From assembly GCA_022703405.1 (NCBI GenBank), contig JAKLDT010000013.1, positions 1 to 33,885 of the forward strand: a stretch of DNA of 33,885 bases, written 5' to 3'. This DNA comes from Bacteroidota bacterium (GTDB lineage Bacteria > Bacteroidota > Bacteroidia > Bacteroidales > VadinHA17). Of this stretch, positions 8,126-15,195 are shown piece by piece (positions within the stretch are counted from its first letter, which is position 1; each line of letters starts with the position of its first letter). A program made the position numbers and the translations under genes. The notes under the pieces were generated by a model, which saw only the letters and a program-made list of their open reading frames with translations, was not told the origin of the DNA and ran no database searches.

Positions 8126-9340
8126 TCAAATATCATACACCATTAGAGCACTTCCGTGCCTTACATAGAGTCTTCCCTTATAGATAACCGGATGCGAAAA
8201 ATGCGGGCCATCACCCATTGTAACACGGAATCTGCTTATCAGACTGAAAGAAGACCTGTCAGCAGACATAAGAGCAACTTCTCCCCTCTTGCTGTAGCAA
8301 TATAATAATCCGTCAGCCCAGATTATGCTGCCGTCTCCGAAAGCATTTGAAACATGCAGTATCTTACCGTCAGAGGCATTTACACAAAGCCATTTTCCGG
8401 CATTATACACTGATCCGAAGATCAGACCGTCTTTAACAACAAAGCCTTCCATAAGATTCTTAAAATCACTGTTTCTCCAGAGTTGTGTAACCTTTCTTCC
8501 GTCATCTGACAATTCCATGGCAACAAGTCCGTTATCTGAAGCTTCGTTCTCACTGGCACAATAAATCACTCCACCTGAATAAACCGGCACATTAGCATGG
8601 ATTTTGTTTCTCTGTTTCTGTGGCACATCCCAGTAAAACTGACCCGTTTTTGCATCAATCCCGATTATTGATCCGTCTGTTATTGTGACAATAAGTTCTG
8701 CGTTTTTATGACGAACATATAATGAAGAACAGTAAGCTGAAGCCTTTTTGTTCCCGGGACTTGTCCATATAGTTTCTCCATTTAATCTGCTGAGACAGGC
8801 AACATTATTTTTTTCTCCCCCCGGAGTGCAGAATAGCCTGTCTCCAACAATCAGAATATTCTCGACCATTCCCCATGTCACCTGTTGTCCACCATACCTT
8901 TTCTGAAGGTCGACCGACCACACAAGGCTGCCGTCAGAGGCTTTCACACAATAAACCACACCATGTCCGCTCTGAAAATAGACAAGATCATCAATAACTA
9001 CAGGGGTTGACCGGGGACCCGGGTAATTCTCATTCCATTCAGGCCCGTAGGCTTTTTTCCATAAAAGTTTCCCTTCATAAGTGAAAGCAAAAAGATATCC
9101 TGTGGAACCCTCAAGACCTGTTATAAAAAACCTGTCCTTCCCGGGCCCTATGCTTGTATGCCCGTCACCCAATGAATTATATGACCAAACCATCTGAGGT
9201 CCGCTAAGCGGCCATGATTTCAGTAAACCTGTTTCAGGAATAATTCCATTCCGCTCAGGTCCCCTCCATCCATACACCTGACTGCTCACGGTACTGGGGA
9301 AGAGATACAGCATCATAATGCAAACAACTTGATATCTCAT
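8126..9340 (-). CDS. PQQ-type beta-propeller repeat protein, secreted
   Basis: About 404 residues from the chosen start. The frame has upstream Met codons at 9421 and 9358, but the ATG at 9338-9340 is preferred because it begins directly with a signal peptide (MRYQVVCIMMLYLFPSTVSS|Q); the upstream extension is Asn/Phe/Lys-rich and overlaps the putative promoter. The body repeats the propeller blade pattern 'G.VYCVKASDGSLVW', 'ACLSRLNGETIW', 'IIGIDAKTGQFYWDV', 'LCVNASDGKIL', as in BamB and quinoprotein dehydrogenases. The cysteine pair and metal site of true PQQ alcohol dehydrogenases are not apparent, so it is more likely a binding or scaffold propeller than an enzyme. It starts 93 bp from the divergent aldo/keto reductase and is followed after 73 bp by the GH95-like gene. 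Confidence 0.72.
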   Translation of the reverse strand: MRYQVVCIMMLYLFPSTVSSQVYGWRGPERNGIIPETGLLKSWPLSGPQMVWSYNSLGDGHTSIGPGKDRFFITGLEGSTGYLFAFTYEGKLLWKKAYGPEWNENYPGPRSTPVVIDDLVYFQSGHGVVYCVKASDGSLVWSVDLQKRYGGQQVTWGMVENILIVGDRLFCTPGGEKNNVACLSRLNGETIWTSPGNKKASAYCSSLYVRHKNAELIVTITDGSIIGIDAKTGQFYWDVPQKQRNKIHANVPVYSGGVIYCASENEASDNGLVAMELSDDGRKVTQLWRNSDFKNLMEGFVVKDGLIFGSVYNAGKWLCVNASDGKILHVSNAFGDGSIIWADGLLYCYSKRGEVALMSADRSSFSLISRFRVTMGDGPHFSHPVIYKGRLYVRHGSALMVYDI

Positions 9341-9433
9341 GCTCTTTTCAGTGGTCATTTTATATTTAAATCTGTTAAATATAAGGAAATTATATCTTAA
9401 ATTTAACATGAATGTAATCATCCGGATTGCCTT

Positions 9434-10633
9434 ATGGAAAAGAAAAAATTACAGACAATAAGCAGAAGAAGCTTTCTTCAGAAAAGTTCAATTGCTGCAC
9501 TGACAGTACCTGTCATGAATCTGAAAATGACAAGCACTGACCAGTATCTAAGCCCCAGCCAGCCTTCAATAGTTAAACCTGAATGGCGAAACAGGAAGGA
9601 AGGTATGGTGTATCGGCAGCTTGGAAGAACAGGTCTGATGGTCTCTGAACTGGCTTTTGGAACTGAGAGGAATAATCCGGATAATCCAGGACCTGTGGAG
9701 CTCGCCTTCGAAAAAGGCATCAATTATTTTGACACTGCTCCGTCATACAACAAAGGACTTGCCGAAGCAACCCTTGCAAAAGTTTTTAACACCCCTGCTA
9801 AGAGAGATCAGGTTTTTATCGCATCAAAAGTCACGGCATTTTTCGTTACAAGAAACAGGTTATACCGGGAAATATTTGATACCCTCCCGGATTCCCGGAA
9901 GGAGGAAATAATGAATAAAGCTGCCCGGCTTCGCCTTGAAAGCGGCATTGAGAAGCCTGAATACTTCATGGTCTACTGGCCCGGACAGCAGAAACAGATG
10001 GACGGAGCATTTATAAGCGACGCTATGAAGGCTGAGTATGGCGACAGGGTTGAAAGAAGCCCCGAACTTAAAAAGGCCATTGTGCAGAGTGTCGAAGAAT
10101 CACTCAAAAGGATCGGCACTGATTATCTTGATGTACTTCACTGCCCTCACGCCGCAGCTACATCTGAAGAGATCAGAAATCCCCTTATCACAGAAACTTT
10201 CAGCGAACTCAGGAAACAGGGTAAAGTACGTTTCCTTGGTTTTTCTTCGCACCACGGAATGGCTGAACTTATTGAAACAGCAATTGATCTCGGCTGCTTT
10301 GATGTCGTTATGCCTGCCTATAATGTAATAAATCATGCTTTTCTTGATAATATTCTAAAAAAAGCCAGGGAAAAAGGCATAGGACTGATTGCAATGAAAG
10401 CAGCAATGGCCGTTGCAACACCCTATGACCCGGAGCAGGTACCGGTGCCTGAATGGAGGGTAAACAAACTCAACCAGATTATCCCTGAGGAGATGAAACT
10501 GCAGGTAAAGGCCTTTCTGTGGGCACTTCAGAACCAGGATCTTTCTGCCGTGAATGCCGGCATGTACACCAATGAGATGGTTCTTGAAAACCTGACTGTG
10601 GTTGGAAGAAAGATTGATCTGAAGCTTGCCTGA
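9434..10633 (+). CDS. Tat-exported aldo/keto reductase
   Basis: 399 residues. A twin-arginine motif, SRRSFLQ at residues 10-16, is followed by a short hydrophobic stretch, so export by Tat after folding with its nicotinamide cofactor is likely. The AKR catalytic tetrad is visible: Asp100 and Tyr105 in 'YFDTAPSYNKG', Lys132 in 'IASKV', and His236 in 'YLDVLHCPH'. The segment between Lys132 and His236 is about 70 residues longer than in ordinary AKRs (roughly residues 136-215) and has a 'YFMVYWPGQQKQMDGAF' patch. It is the only plus-strand gene in the left 14 kb, divergent from the PQQ-propeller gene and convergent with the GH2 gene (9 bp apart). A role in oxidising or reducing sugars released by the neighbouring hydrolases is inference. 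Confidence 0.82.
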   Translation: MEKKKLQTISRRSFLQKSSIAALTVPVMNLKMTSTDQYLSPSQPSIVKPEWRNRKEGMVYRQLGRTGLMVSELAFGTERNNPDNPGPVELAFEKGINYFDTAPSYNKGLAEATLAKVFNTPAKRDQVFIASKVTAFFVTRNRLYREIFDTLPDSRKEEIMNKAARLRLESGIEKPEYFMVYWPGQQKQMDGAFISDAMKAEYGDRVERSPELKKAIVQSVEESLKRIGTDYLDVLHCPHAAATSEEIRNPLITETFSELRKQGKVRFLGFSSHHGMAELIETAIDLGCFDVVMPAYNVINHAFLDNILKKAREKGIGLIAMKAAMAVATPYDPEQVPVPEWRVNKLNQIIPEEMKLQVKAFLWALQNQDLSAVNAGMYTNEMVLENLTVVGRKIDLKLA

Positions 10634-10642
10634 TCAGAATGC

Positions 10643-13489
10643 TCAGTTTTCCTCCGATAAAGCCTTAATAAGATCAATATCTACTTCTGTCCCGGGAGAG
10701 AATTCCGGTGAATTCATATAATCAAGTATCGAACTCCTGAGTTGCCCCGATACAATTCTATCTTCAGAAAGATTATTCACATCAATGCTGCAGACAAAGA
10801 TCCTGCCTCCACCTGTCTCTGCTTCGAAAGCAAGGGCCAGTTTCCGATTCTTAAACCAGTCATCAACAGGCTGAATAACCGGTTTCAGTGCCCGGGGAAA
10901 ACCATCCAGCCTCATAGCCTGTGAATGAGAAACCGGATCCCACCATTGCCAGTTGCTGTGATATTCCGTCGGAAATTTTCTGAAAACAGGATGCTCCGGG
11001 TCGACTAAAATACCCAGGGTATGCGGAGGCTGATTATTTGTCCAGGCAGTATTCCAGAAGATGCTTGAAAAGCCAATTGCAACCTCAGCTCCTCTGCCCT
11101 TTGCAATTTTTCCATAGGCCAGGTACAGCACTGATCCCCCGTTTTTGAGAACCGACACAGCTTTGTTATCAATTTTGTTAGTTACATAAACCTGTCCCTC
11201 AGCAGCTTTGACAATTTCAGGATAGACCCAGATGTCCCAGCTGTTATGGAATTCTGTCCCTTCAACTGAAACATCAATACATAGTTTTACGGGTGCATTT
11301 ATATTTTCAAACCTGTAATCGAGGGATCCGAGAGAAATGCAGTTGCCGGTTTGAATAAACGGCACTACAGTTTTTTTTGTGAAAAGGGTATCTTTCCCCG
11401 GATTAATAATCCTGCAGGCAATAACGGAGTTCTCCATTTCACCCTCACCGAAATTAGCTATCTCAATTTCTGCATTCAGCATTTCCCTGTTGCGGAAAAC
11501 ATGCCGGGGAAGCCTTGCAAGAGGAACCACAGAATTGCAGAACATCCTGAATTCCTCAGGCTTAATGTATCCCTTCGATTCAAAGAAAGGATTAAGAATA
11601 CCTACAAGGGCTGAACCCTGGCCAGGAAAATCATGCAGCTGAAGCAGATGAAAACCTGCAAATCCAGGCGTTCTCAAAGCAGCCTCGATATCTGCTTTAT
11701 AACACAAAGCCTGTAACTTTCCCGAGGCCATGAGGAAGTCCTCAGCCTGATCGCCCATACTGCTTTCTTCCAGGCTCTCCCTGAATATTTCAAAATTTTT
11801 CGCTTTTAATACGCCCTTGTACCTGTCGATCTCCTTAAAATCAGGATATACGCACCATTGACCTATCTCATGGCTCACAACGGGTATCCTGAATCCGGAG
11901 ACATAATTCCTGTAATCGAACATTGTCTGGGGCGCTTCCCTGTTAATAATGCTCTTCAATCCTTCTCCCCATCTCTGAATCCTTGGCTCCGGAGACAGAT
12001 TATAGTCATTCTCCGGGATAAAAGGCCAGCCTGCTGCTGAGGTATAAAGGTGCCTGTCGTCTTTTGACTTCCAGTACTTAAGAAGATAACCAAGGTATTC
12101 GCTCTGTTTCTCCCCGGCGGGTTCATTCCCGTAAGCAAGCATACAGAATGAGGGATGATTACCATAAGCCTTCAGAATCCGGTCCCCTTCCTTATAAATG
12201 TAATCGTCTATGAGTCCTCCTTCTCCCAGTGCCGTTCCCTGGTTTGCCCATGATGAGCATTCAATATGAAAATACATTCCGAGTTTGTCTGCTGCAACAA
12301 ATGCAGCTTCAGGCGGGCACCAGGAATGAAACCTGATTGTATTCAGTCCGTATTCCCTGCATATTCCAAGCACTTTTTCCCACGATTCAGTATCTGTAGG
12401 GGGATAGCCTGTTTCCGGAAAAATACAGCATTCCAGGGTGCCTCTCAGAAATACTTCCCTCCCGTTTACCCTGAAGCGTGTTCCAGATGCTCTGAATTCC
12501 CTGATCCCGAATTGTGTATCGAGATTCTGTATCACAGTTCCGTTTTCATCATTCAAATTTGCCTCCAGATTGTAGAGTGCAGGAGAAAATTCATCCCAGA
12601 GTCGGAAATTTTTCCCAAGCGGATACTCAATCACAAGACTGAAATTTTCAGCATCAGACACTGCAGCAACCTCCTTTGTGCTGAAATCCGGCTTTTCTGA
12701 TTTATTCTGCAAACGGGCCCCGATAGTTACTGATCCTTTAAATTCTTTGCCCGACCTGTTTATCAGAGACACAATCACTCTGGCATTTTCCTTCTGGATA
12801 TCAGGGTGAACTGCAATATTTTCAATATATACCTGCGGCAGAAGATTCAGGCTGATATCGCCGGCTATGCCGTTCCAGTTCGACTGTGTATGATCGCTTA
12901 CACTGTGAGAGTTTACGCCCACCGGCACTACAATCCGGTTGTCTACCCTGATGCTGATTTTATTGCTGCCAGCCTTCAGATAGTCAGTAATATCATATTT
13001 ATGCGGTACGGCAAGGCTGTTTTCCGAACCGGCCTTTGTACCATTTATAAATACAGTAGTTTCCCAATGAGGTCTTTCAAGATTGAGAATCACCCTTTTG
13101 CCTTCCGGTTCAGGCGAATAATCCAGCTCTTTCTGATACCATGCTGCACCCTTATAATACTTTACAGGCTGCAGCCAGAAAGGAACCTTGAAATTCCCGG
13201 CCTGCCTGTACTTTTCATATTTCCTGTCTGTGAAAAATGACCTGTCAATTATATCTCCGGTCCATTCAGTATTGATATCCGGATCATATCCTTTATCGTT
13301 CTCAGCCATCGATCCGGGGAGTATTACACGTTCAGTGAAGGTTGAATCATACCACTTTTCTGATATCCCCTTGTCAGAAGGATCAATTCTGAATTGCCAT
13401 TCCCCGGCAAGTGAAATGCTGTTTAGTGCTATTTCCTTATTACCGGAACAGGAACATACGATTAACAGAAGAAGCAGGTATTTCTTCAT
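10643..13489 (-). CDS. Glycoside hydrolase family 2 lipoprotein with extra C-terminal domain
   Basis: 948 residues. The lipoprotein signal MKKYLLLLLIVCSC gives Cys14 as the lipidated residue. The jelly-roll sugar-binding domain spans about residues 25-220, the Ig-like domain about 220-335, and the TIM barrel about 336-640. 'CMLAYGNEPAG' gives the acid/base Glu456 and 'VVSHEIGQW' the nucleophile Glu541. Both are intact, so an active retaining beta-glycosidase (galactosidase, glucuronidase or similar) is expected. The C-terminal 300 residues, with 'VYVTNKIDNKAVSVLKNGGS' near 770, resemble the flavodoxin-like domain of larger GH2 enzymes. It lies below URO-D-fold paralogue 2 on the same strand, 111 bp away. 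Confidence 0.82.
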   Translation of the reverse strand: MKKYLLLLLIVCSCSGNKEIALNSISLAGEWQFRIDPSDKGISEKWYDSTFTERVILPGSMAENDKGYDPDINTEWTGDIIDRSFFTDRKYEKYRQAGNFKVPFWLQPVKYYKGAAWYQKELDYSPEPEGKRVILNLERPHWETTVFINGTKAGSENSLAVPHKYDITDYLKAGSNKISIRVDNRIVVPVGVNSHSVSDHTQSNWNGIAGDISLNLLPQVYIENIAVHPDIQKENARVIVSLINRSGKEFKGSVTIGARLQNKSEKPDFSTKEVAAVSDAENFSLVIEYPLGKNFRLWDEFSPALYNLEANLNDENGTVIQNLDTQFGIREFRASGTRFRVNGREVFLRGTLECCIFPETGYPPTDTESWEKVLGICREYGLNTIRFHSWCPPEAAFVAADKLGMYFHIECSSWANQGTALGEGGLIDDYIYKEGDRILKAYGNHPSFCMLAYGNEPAGEKQSEYLGYLLKYWKSKDDRHLYTSAAGWPFIPENDYNLSPEPRIQRWGEGLKSIINREAPQTMFDYRNYVSGFRIPVVSHEIGQWCVYPDFKEIDRYKGVLKAKNFEIFRESLEESSMGDQAEDFLMASGKLQALCYKADIEAALRTPGFAGFHLLQLHDFPGQGSALVGILNPFFESKGYIKPEEFRMFCNSVVPLARLPRHVFRNREMLNAEIEIANFGEGEMENSVIACRIINPGKDTLFTKKTVVPFIQTGNCISLGSLDYRFENINAPVKLCIDVSVEGTEFHNSWDIWVYPEIVKAAEGQVYVTNKIDNKAVSVLKNGGSVLYLAYGKIAKGRGAEVAIGFSSIFWNTAWTNNQPPHTLGILVDPEHPVFRKFPTEYHSNWQWWDPVSHSQAMRLDGFPRALKPVIQPVDDWFKNRKLALAFEAETGGGRIFVCSIDVNNLSEDRIVSGQLRSSILDYMNSPEFSPGTEVDIDLIKALSEEN

Positions 13490-13521
13490 AATGAGTACAT
13501 TATATCAGCAATTAATATTTT

Positions 13522-13542
13522 GCCACCAAGGCACCAGGACAC
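13522..13542. repeat. Short 'CCACCAAGGCACCAGGACAC' intergenic element
   Basis: A short run with 8-base spacing, GCCACCAAGGCACCAGGACAC, lies in the leader of the GH2 gene. It resembles, on the opposite strand, the CTTTGTG/CTTTGCG words at 16671-16716. Probably a remnant of a dispersed simple-repeat family. Confidence 0.4.
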
Positions 13543-13550
13543 CTCTGTTC

Positions 13551-13585
13551 CTTCCGACTTCCGACTTCCGACTTCCGCCTTCCGC
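13551..13585. repeat. Heptanucleotide array, five units
   Basis: Five exact-length 7-mers: CTTCCGA three times, then CTTCCGC twice. It lies 15 bp beyond the stop codon of URO-D-fold paralogue 2 and before the GH2 gene on the minus strand. Same unit family as 8097-8124, and in the same relative place in the cluster. Confidence 0.8.
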
Positions 13586-13600
13586 CTTTTACCTGTCGCC

Positions 13601-14857
13601 TCACCTTATCTCCCTCAACGCCTCGAGCATGGCAACAACATTCCGGAAAGGCACATTTGCCTGTATGTTATGAATTGTATTAAATACGAATCCGCCGCCA
13701 TTGTTAAGTATTTCACACTGCTTTTTCACCTGTTCCTTCACCTGTTCCGGAGTACCAAAGGCAAAAGCCCCCTGTGTATCTACGCCACCTCCCCAGAATA
13801 CAAGCTTGTCCCCGTACTTTTTCTTAAGTACAACAGGATCCATCCCTGCAGCATTTATCTGAACTGGATTTATAATATCAAAACCGGCTTCAATAAAGTT
13901 GTTCATAAGTGTTTCCACCGATCCGCAGGAGTGCTTGAAGGTTTTCCACTTTGTATTTGCATGAATCCAGTCATTTACCTTGCGGTAGTAGGGAAGCCAG
14001 ACTCTGTCGAATGTTTCATTCGAGCAGAAAGTTGAATTCTGTGTCCCGAAATCGGTGCCGCATGTGAATACAACATCAAGCTTATCGCCGATGACTGCAT
14101 TATATTTCTTAAGATTTTCAATTGCTATATCTGTCTGTTTGTCATAAAGTTCCTTTACATAATCCTCCCGCATAAGAGTGGAGATATACCACTCTTCAAC
14201 ACCTCTTATACCCTTGGGATCCTTAAGCTGCATTGCCGGTACAAGGGCAATATCTCCAAGGGCGGTTCCCCCAAGGGATGCCACTACTGCCTTACTGCCT
14301 GTGTCAGCAGCATCAGCCTGGTCTTTCCAGTATTTCAGATCAGCATCTGATACATGTCCGAATTCTTCAAGATTATCCTCTAACTTCAGTGTTGAATCAT
14401 CAATGGGCTTTTGCCTGTTCAGGGCATCAAAGAAAAATCCTGTCTTAGGCATCATCGCCGTAGGGGGATAGGATGTATCTCCTTCGGCATAGATAAGTAT
14501 ATCACCGTTATCATTGTACTTATAATTAAACTCCCCGGGGAACATCACTTCTTGTCCCCACGGAGTGCGGTGCATCTTCCAGTTTTCATTCGGAATGCCA
14601 AACATATTATTCCTGCCAAAAAGCCCGACAACATCAATTTCCATGGCACTCAGCAGTTCTCCGTCAATCTCTCCGAGCATCTGGTATGGTTCAATAACCT
14701 TTACCGGACGCTTTTCGAGCCCGAAGTATTCACGGAGTTTCTCAACAACGAGAACATGAATTCCGGTCACGGCAGTTGAACCGAAATCGACAACAACCCT
14801 GTCAGGTTGCCTGTGGTTTATTGTTTTAATGAAATTTTCCCTTGATCCGGATGTCAT
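13601..14857 (-). CDS. URO-D/MtaA/CmuA-fold protein, paralogue 2
   Basis: 418 residues, no signal peptide. It opens with 'SRENFIKTINHRQPDRVVVDFG', the standard superfamily start. 'FKHSCGSVETLM' supplies His309-x-Cys311, the zinc pair. 'FWGGGVDTQG' near 355 and 'GFVFNTIHNIQANVPFRNVV' near 389-408 form the last barrel strands; His396 occupies the position of the third ligand Cys of MtaA/CmuA. Similarity to paralogue 1 is limited to these landmarks, so the two are different subfamilies rather than a recent duplication. It begins the visible minus-strand cluster, with a divergent promoter region (14858-14970) shared with the small gene at 14971. Corrinoid methyltransferase activity is possible, but no corrinoid-binding protein or reductive activator is encoded nearby. 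Confidence 0.77.
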   Translation of the reverse strand: MTSGSRENFIKTINHRQPDRVVVDFGSTAVTGIHVLVVEKLREYFGLEKRPVKVIEPYQMLGEIDGELLSAMEIDVVGLFGRNNMFGIPNENWKMHRTPWGQEVMFPGEFNYKYNDNGDILIYAEGDTSYPPTAMMPKTGFFFDALNRQKPIDDSTLKLEDNLEEFGHVSDADLKYWKDQADAADTGSKAVVASLGGTALGDIALVPAMQLKDPKGIRGVEEWYISTLMREDYVKELYDKQTDIAIENLKKYNAVIGDKLDVVFTCGTDFGTQNSTFCSNETFDRVWLPYYRKVNDWIHANTKWKTFKHSCGSVETLMNNFIEAGFDIINPVQINAAGMDPVVLKKKYGDKLVFWGGGVDTQGAFAFGTPEQVKEQVKKQCEILNNGGGFVFNTIHNIQANVPFRNVVAMLEALREIR

Positions 14858-14887
14858 AACTGAATAGTTTAATTGTCTAACTGGTTT

Positions 14888-14914
14888 TAAAGATAATTGA
14901 TTCCCCTTATTTTA
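14888..14914 (-). promoter_or_regulatory. Candidate promoter for the 13601-14857 gene
   Basis: On the minus strand TATCTTTA (14888-14895) matches the Bacteroidetes -7 consensus TAnnTTTG in 7 of 8 positions, with a GTT about 18 bases upstream in place of the -33 TTTG. Weak, sequence-only evidence. Confidence 0.3.
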
Positions 14915-14934
14915 ACATTTCTTAATTCAGAATC

Positions 14935-14966
14935 TTTAAACAATAAGTTGTGTTGTAGTATCTTTG
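14935..14966 (+). promoter_or_regulatory. Bacteroidetes-type promoter, near-leaderless
   Basis: TTTA (14935-14938), 20 bases, then TATCTTTG (14959-14966), a full match to TAnnTTTG. The predicted start of transcription lies about at the ATG at 14971, so the mRNA of the small gene would have almost no leader. Confidence 0.55.
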
Positions 14967-14970
14967 TATA

Positions 14971-15192
14971 ATGATTTCTGATTATCAGATACCAGAGCCT
15001 GTTTTATTCAATCCGTTAAAGCACCACCTGGGATTTATCAGGGAATTTGCCGGTCCGGACTGGGACAAACAGAGAAAAGTATCTGATAATGAGTTGATAA
15101 AAGAGCTTAAGCATCTTGGAAATTCAGTTATGGATGTTTACACAGGCAAGCTCAATACTGTTGAAATGATTGAAATTTTAAGAAATACTTAA
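14971..15192 (+). CDS. Small unknown protein (73 aa)
   Basis: 73 residues, no signal peptide or membrane segment. The mid-section 'FNPLKHHLGFIREFAG' is distinctive, and the C-terminal half 'SDNELIKELKHLGNSVMDVYTGKLNTVEMIEIL' is helical and amphipathic. I do not recognise a named family. It is likely real: a perfect TAnnTTTG element sits just upstream, the stop codon is 3 bases from the ATG of the membrane-fusion protein, and the only Met suitable as a start is the first. The tight spacing makes a two-gene operon likely and suggests a job linked to the transporter adaptor, but function is unknown. Confidence 0.7.
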   Translation: MISDYQIPEPVLFNPLKHHLGFIREFAGPDWDKQRKVSDNELIKELKHLGNSVMDVYTGKLNTVEMIEILRNT

Positions 15193-15195
15193 ACC

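Noticed and set aside
9341..9421. Longer N-terminus for the propeller protein starting at 9421 or 9358
   Set aside because: The added residues would bury the signal peptide and lie in very A/T-rich DNA that is more likely to be the divergent promoter.
13551..13585. CRISPR-like array
   Set aside because: Units are 7 bases with no spacers, and no cas genes are present.
13188..14035. Plus-strand frames of 161 and 171 codons
   Set aside because: They run antisense to the GH2 and URO-D-fold genes and translate the heptamer array into a repetitive 'LPTSAFRLL'-type stretch; not credible genes.
1..14857. Classical polysaccharide-utilisation locus (PUL)
   Set aside because: No SusC/SusD pair, hybrid two-component regulator or ECF sigma/anti-sigma pair is present in the window, so the term is not supported although such genes may lie beyond the left edge.
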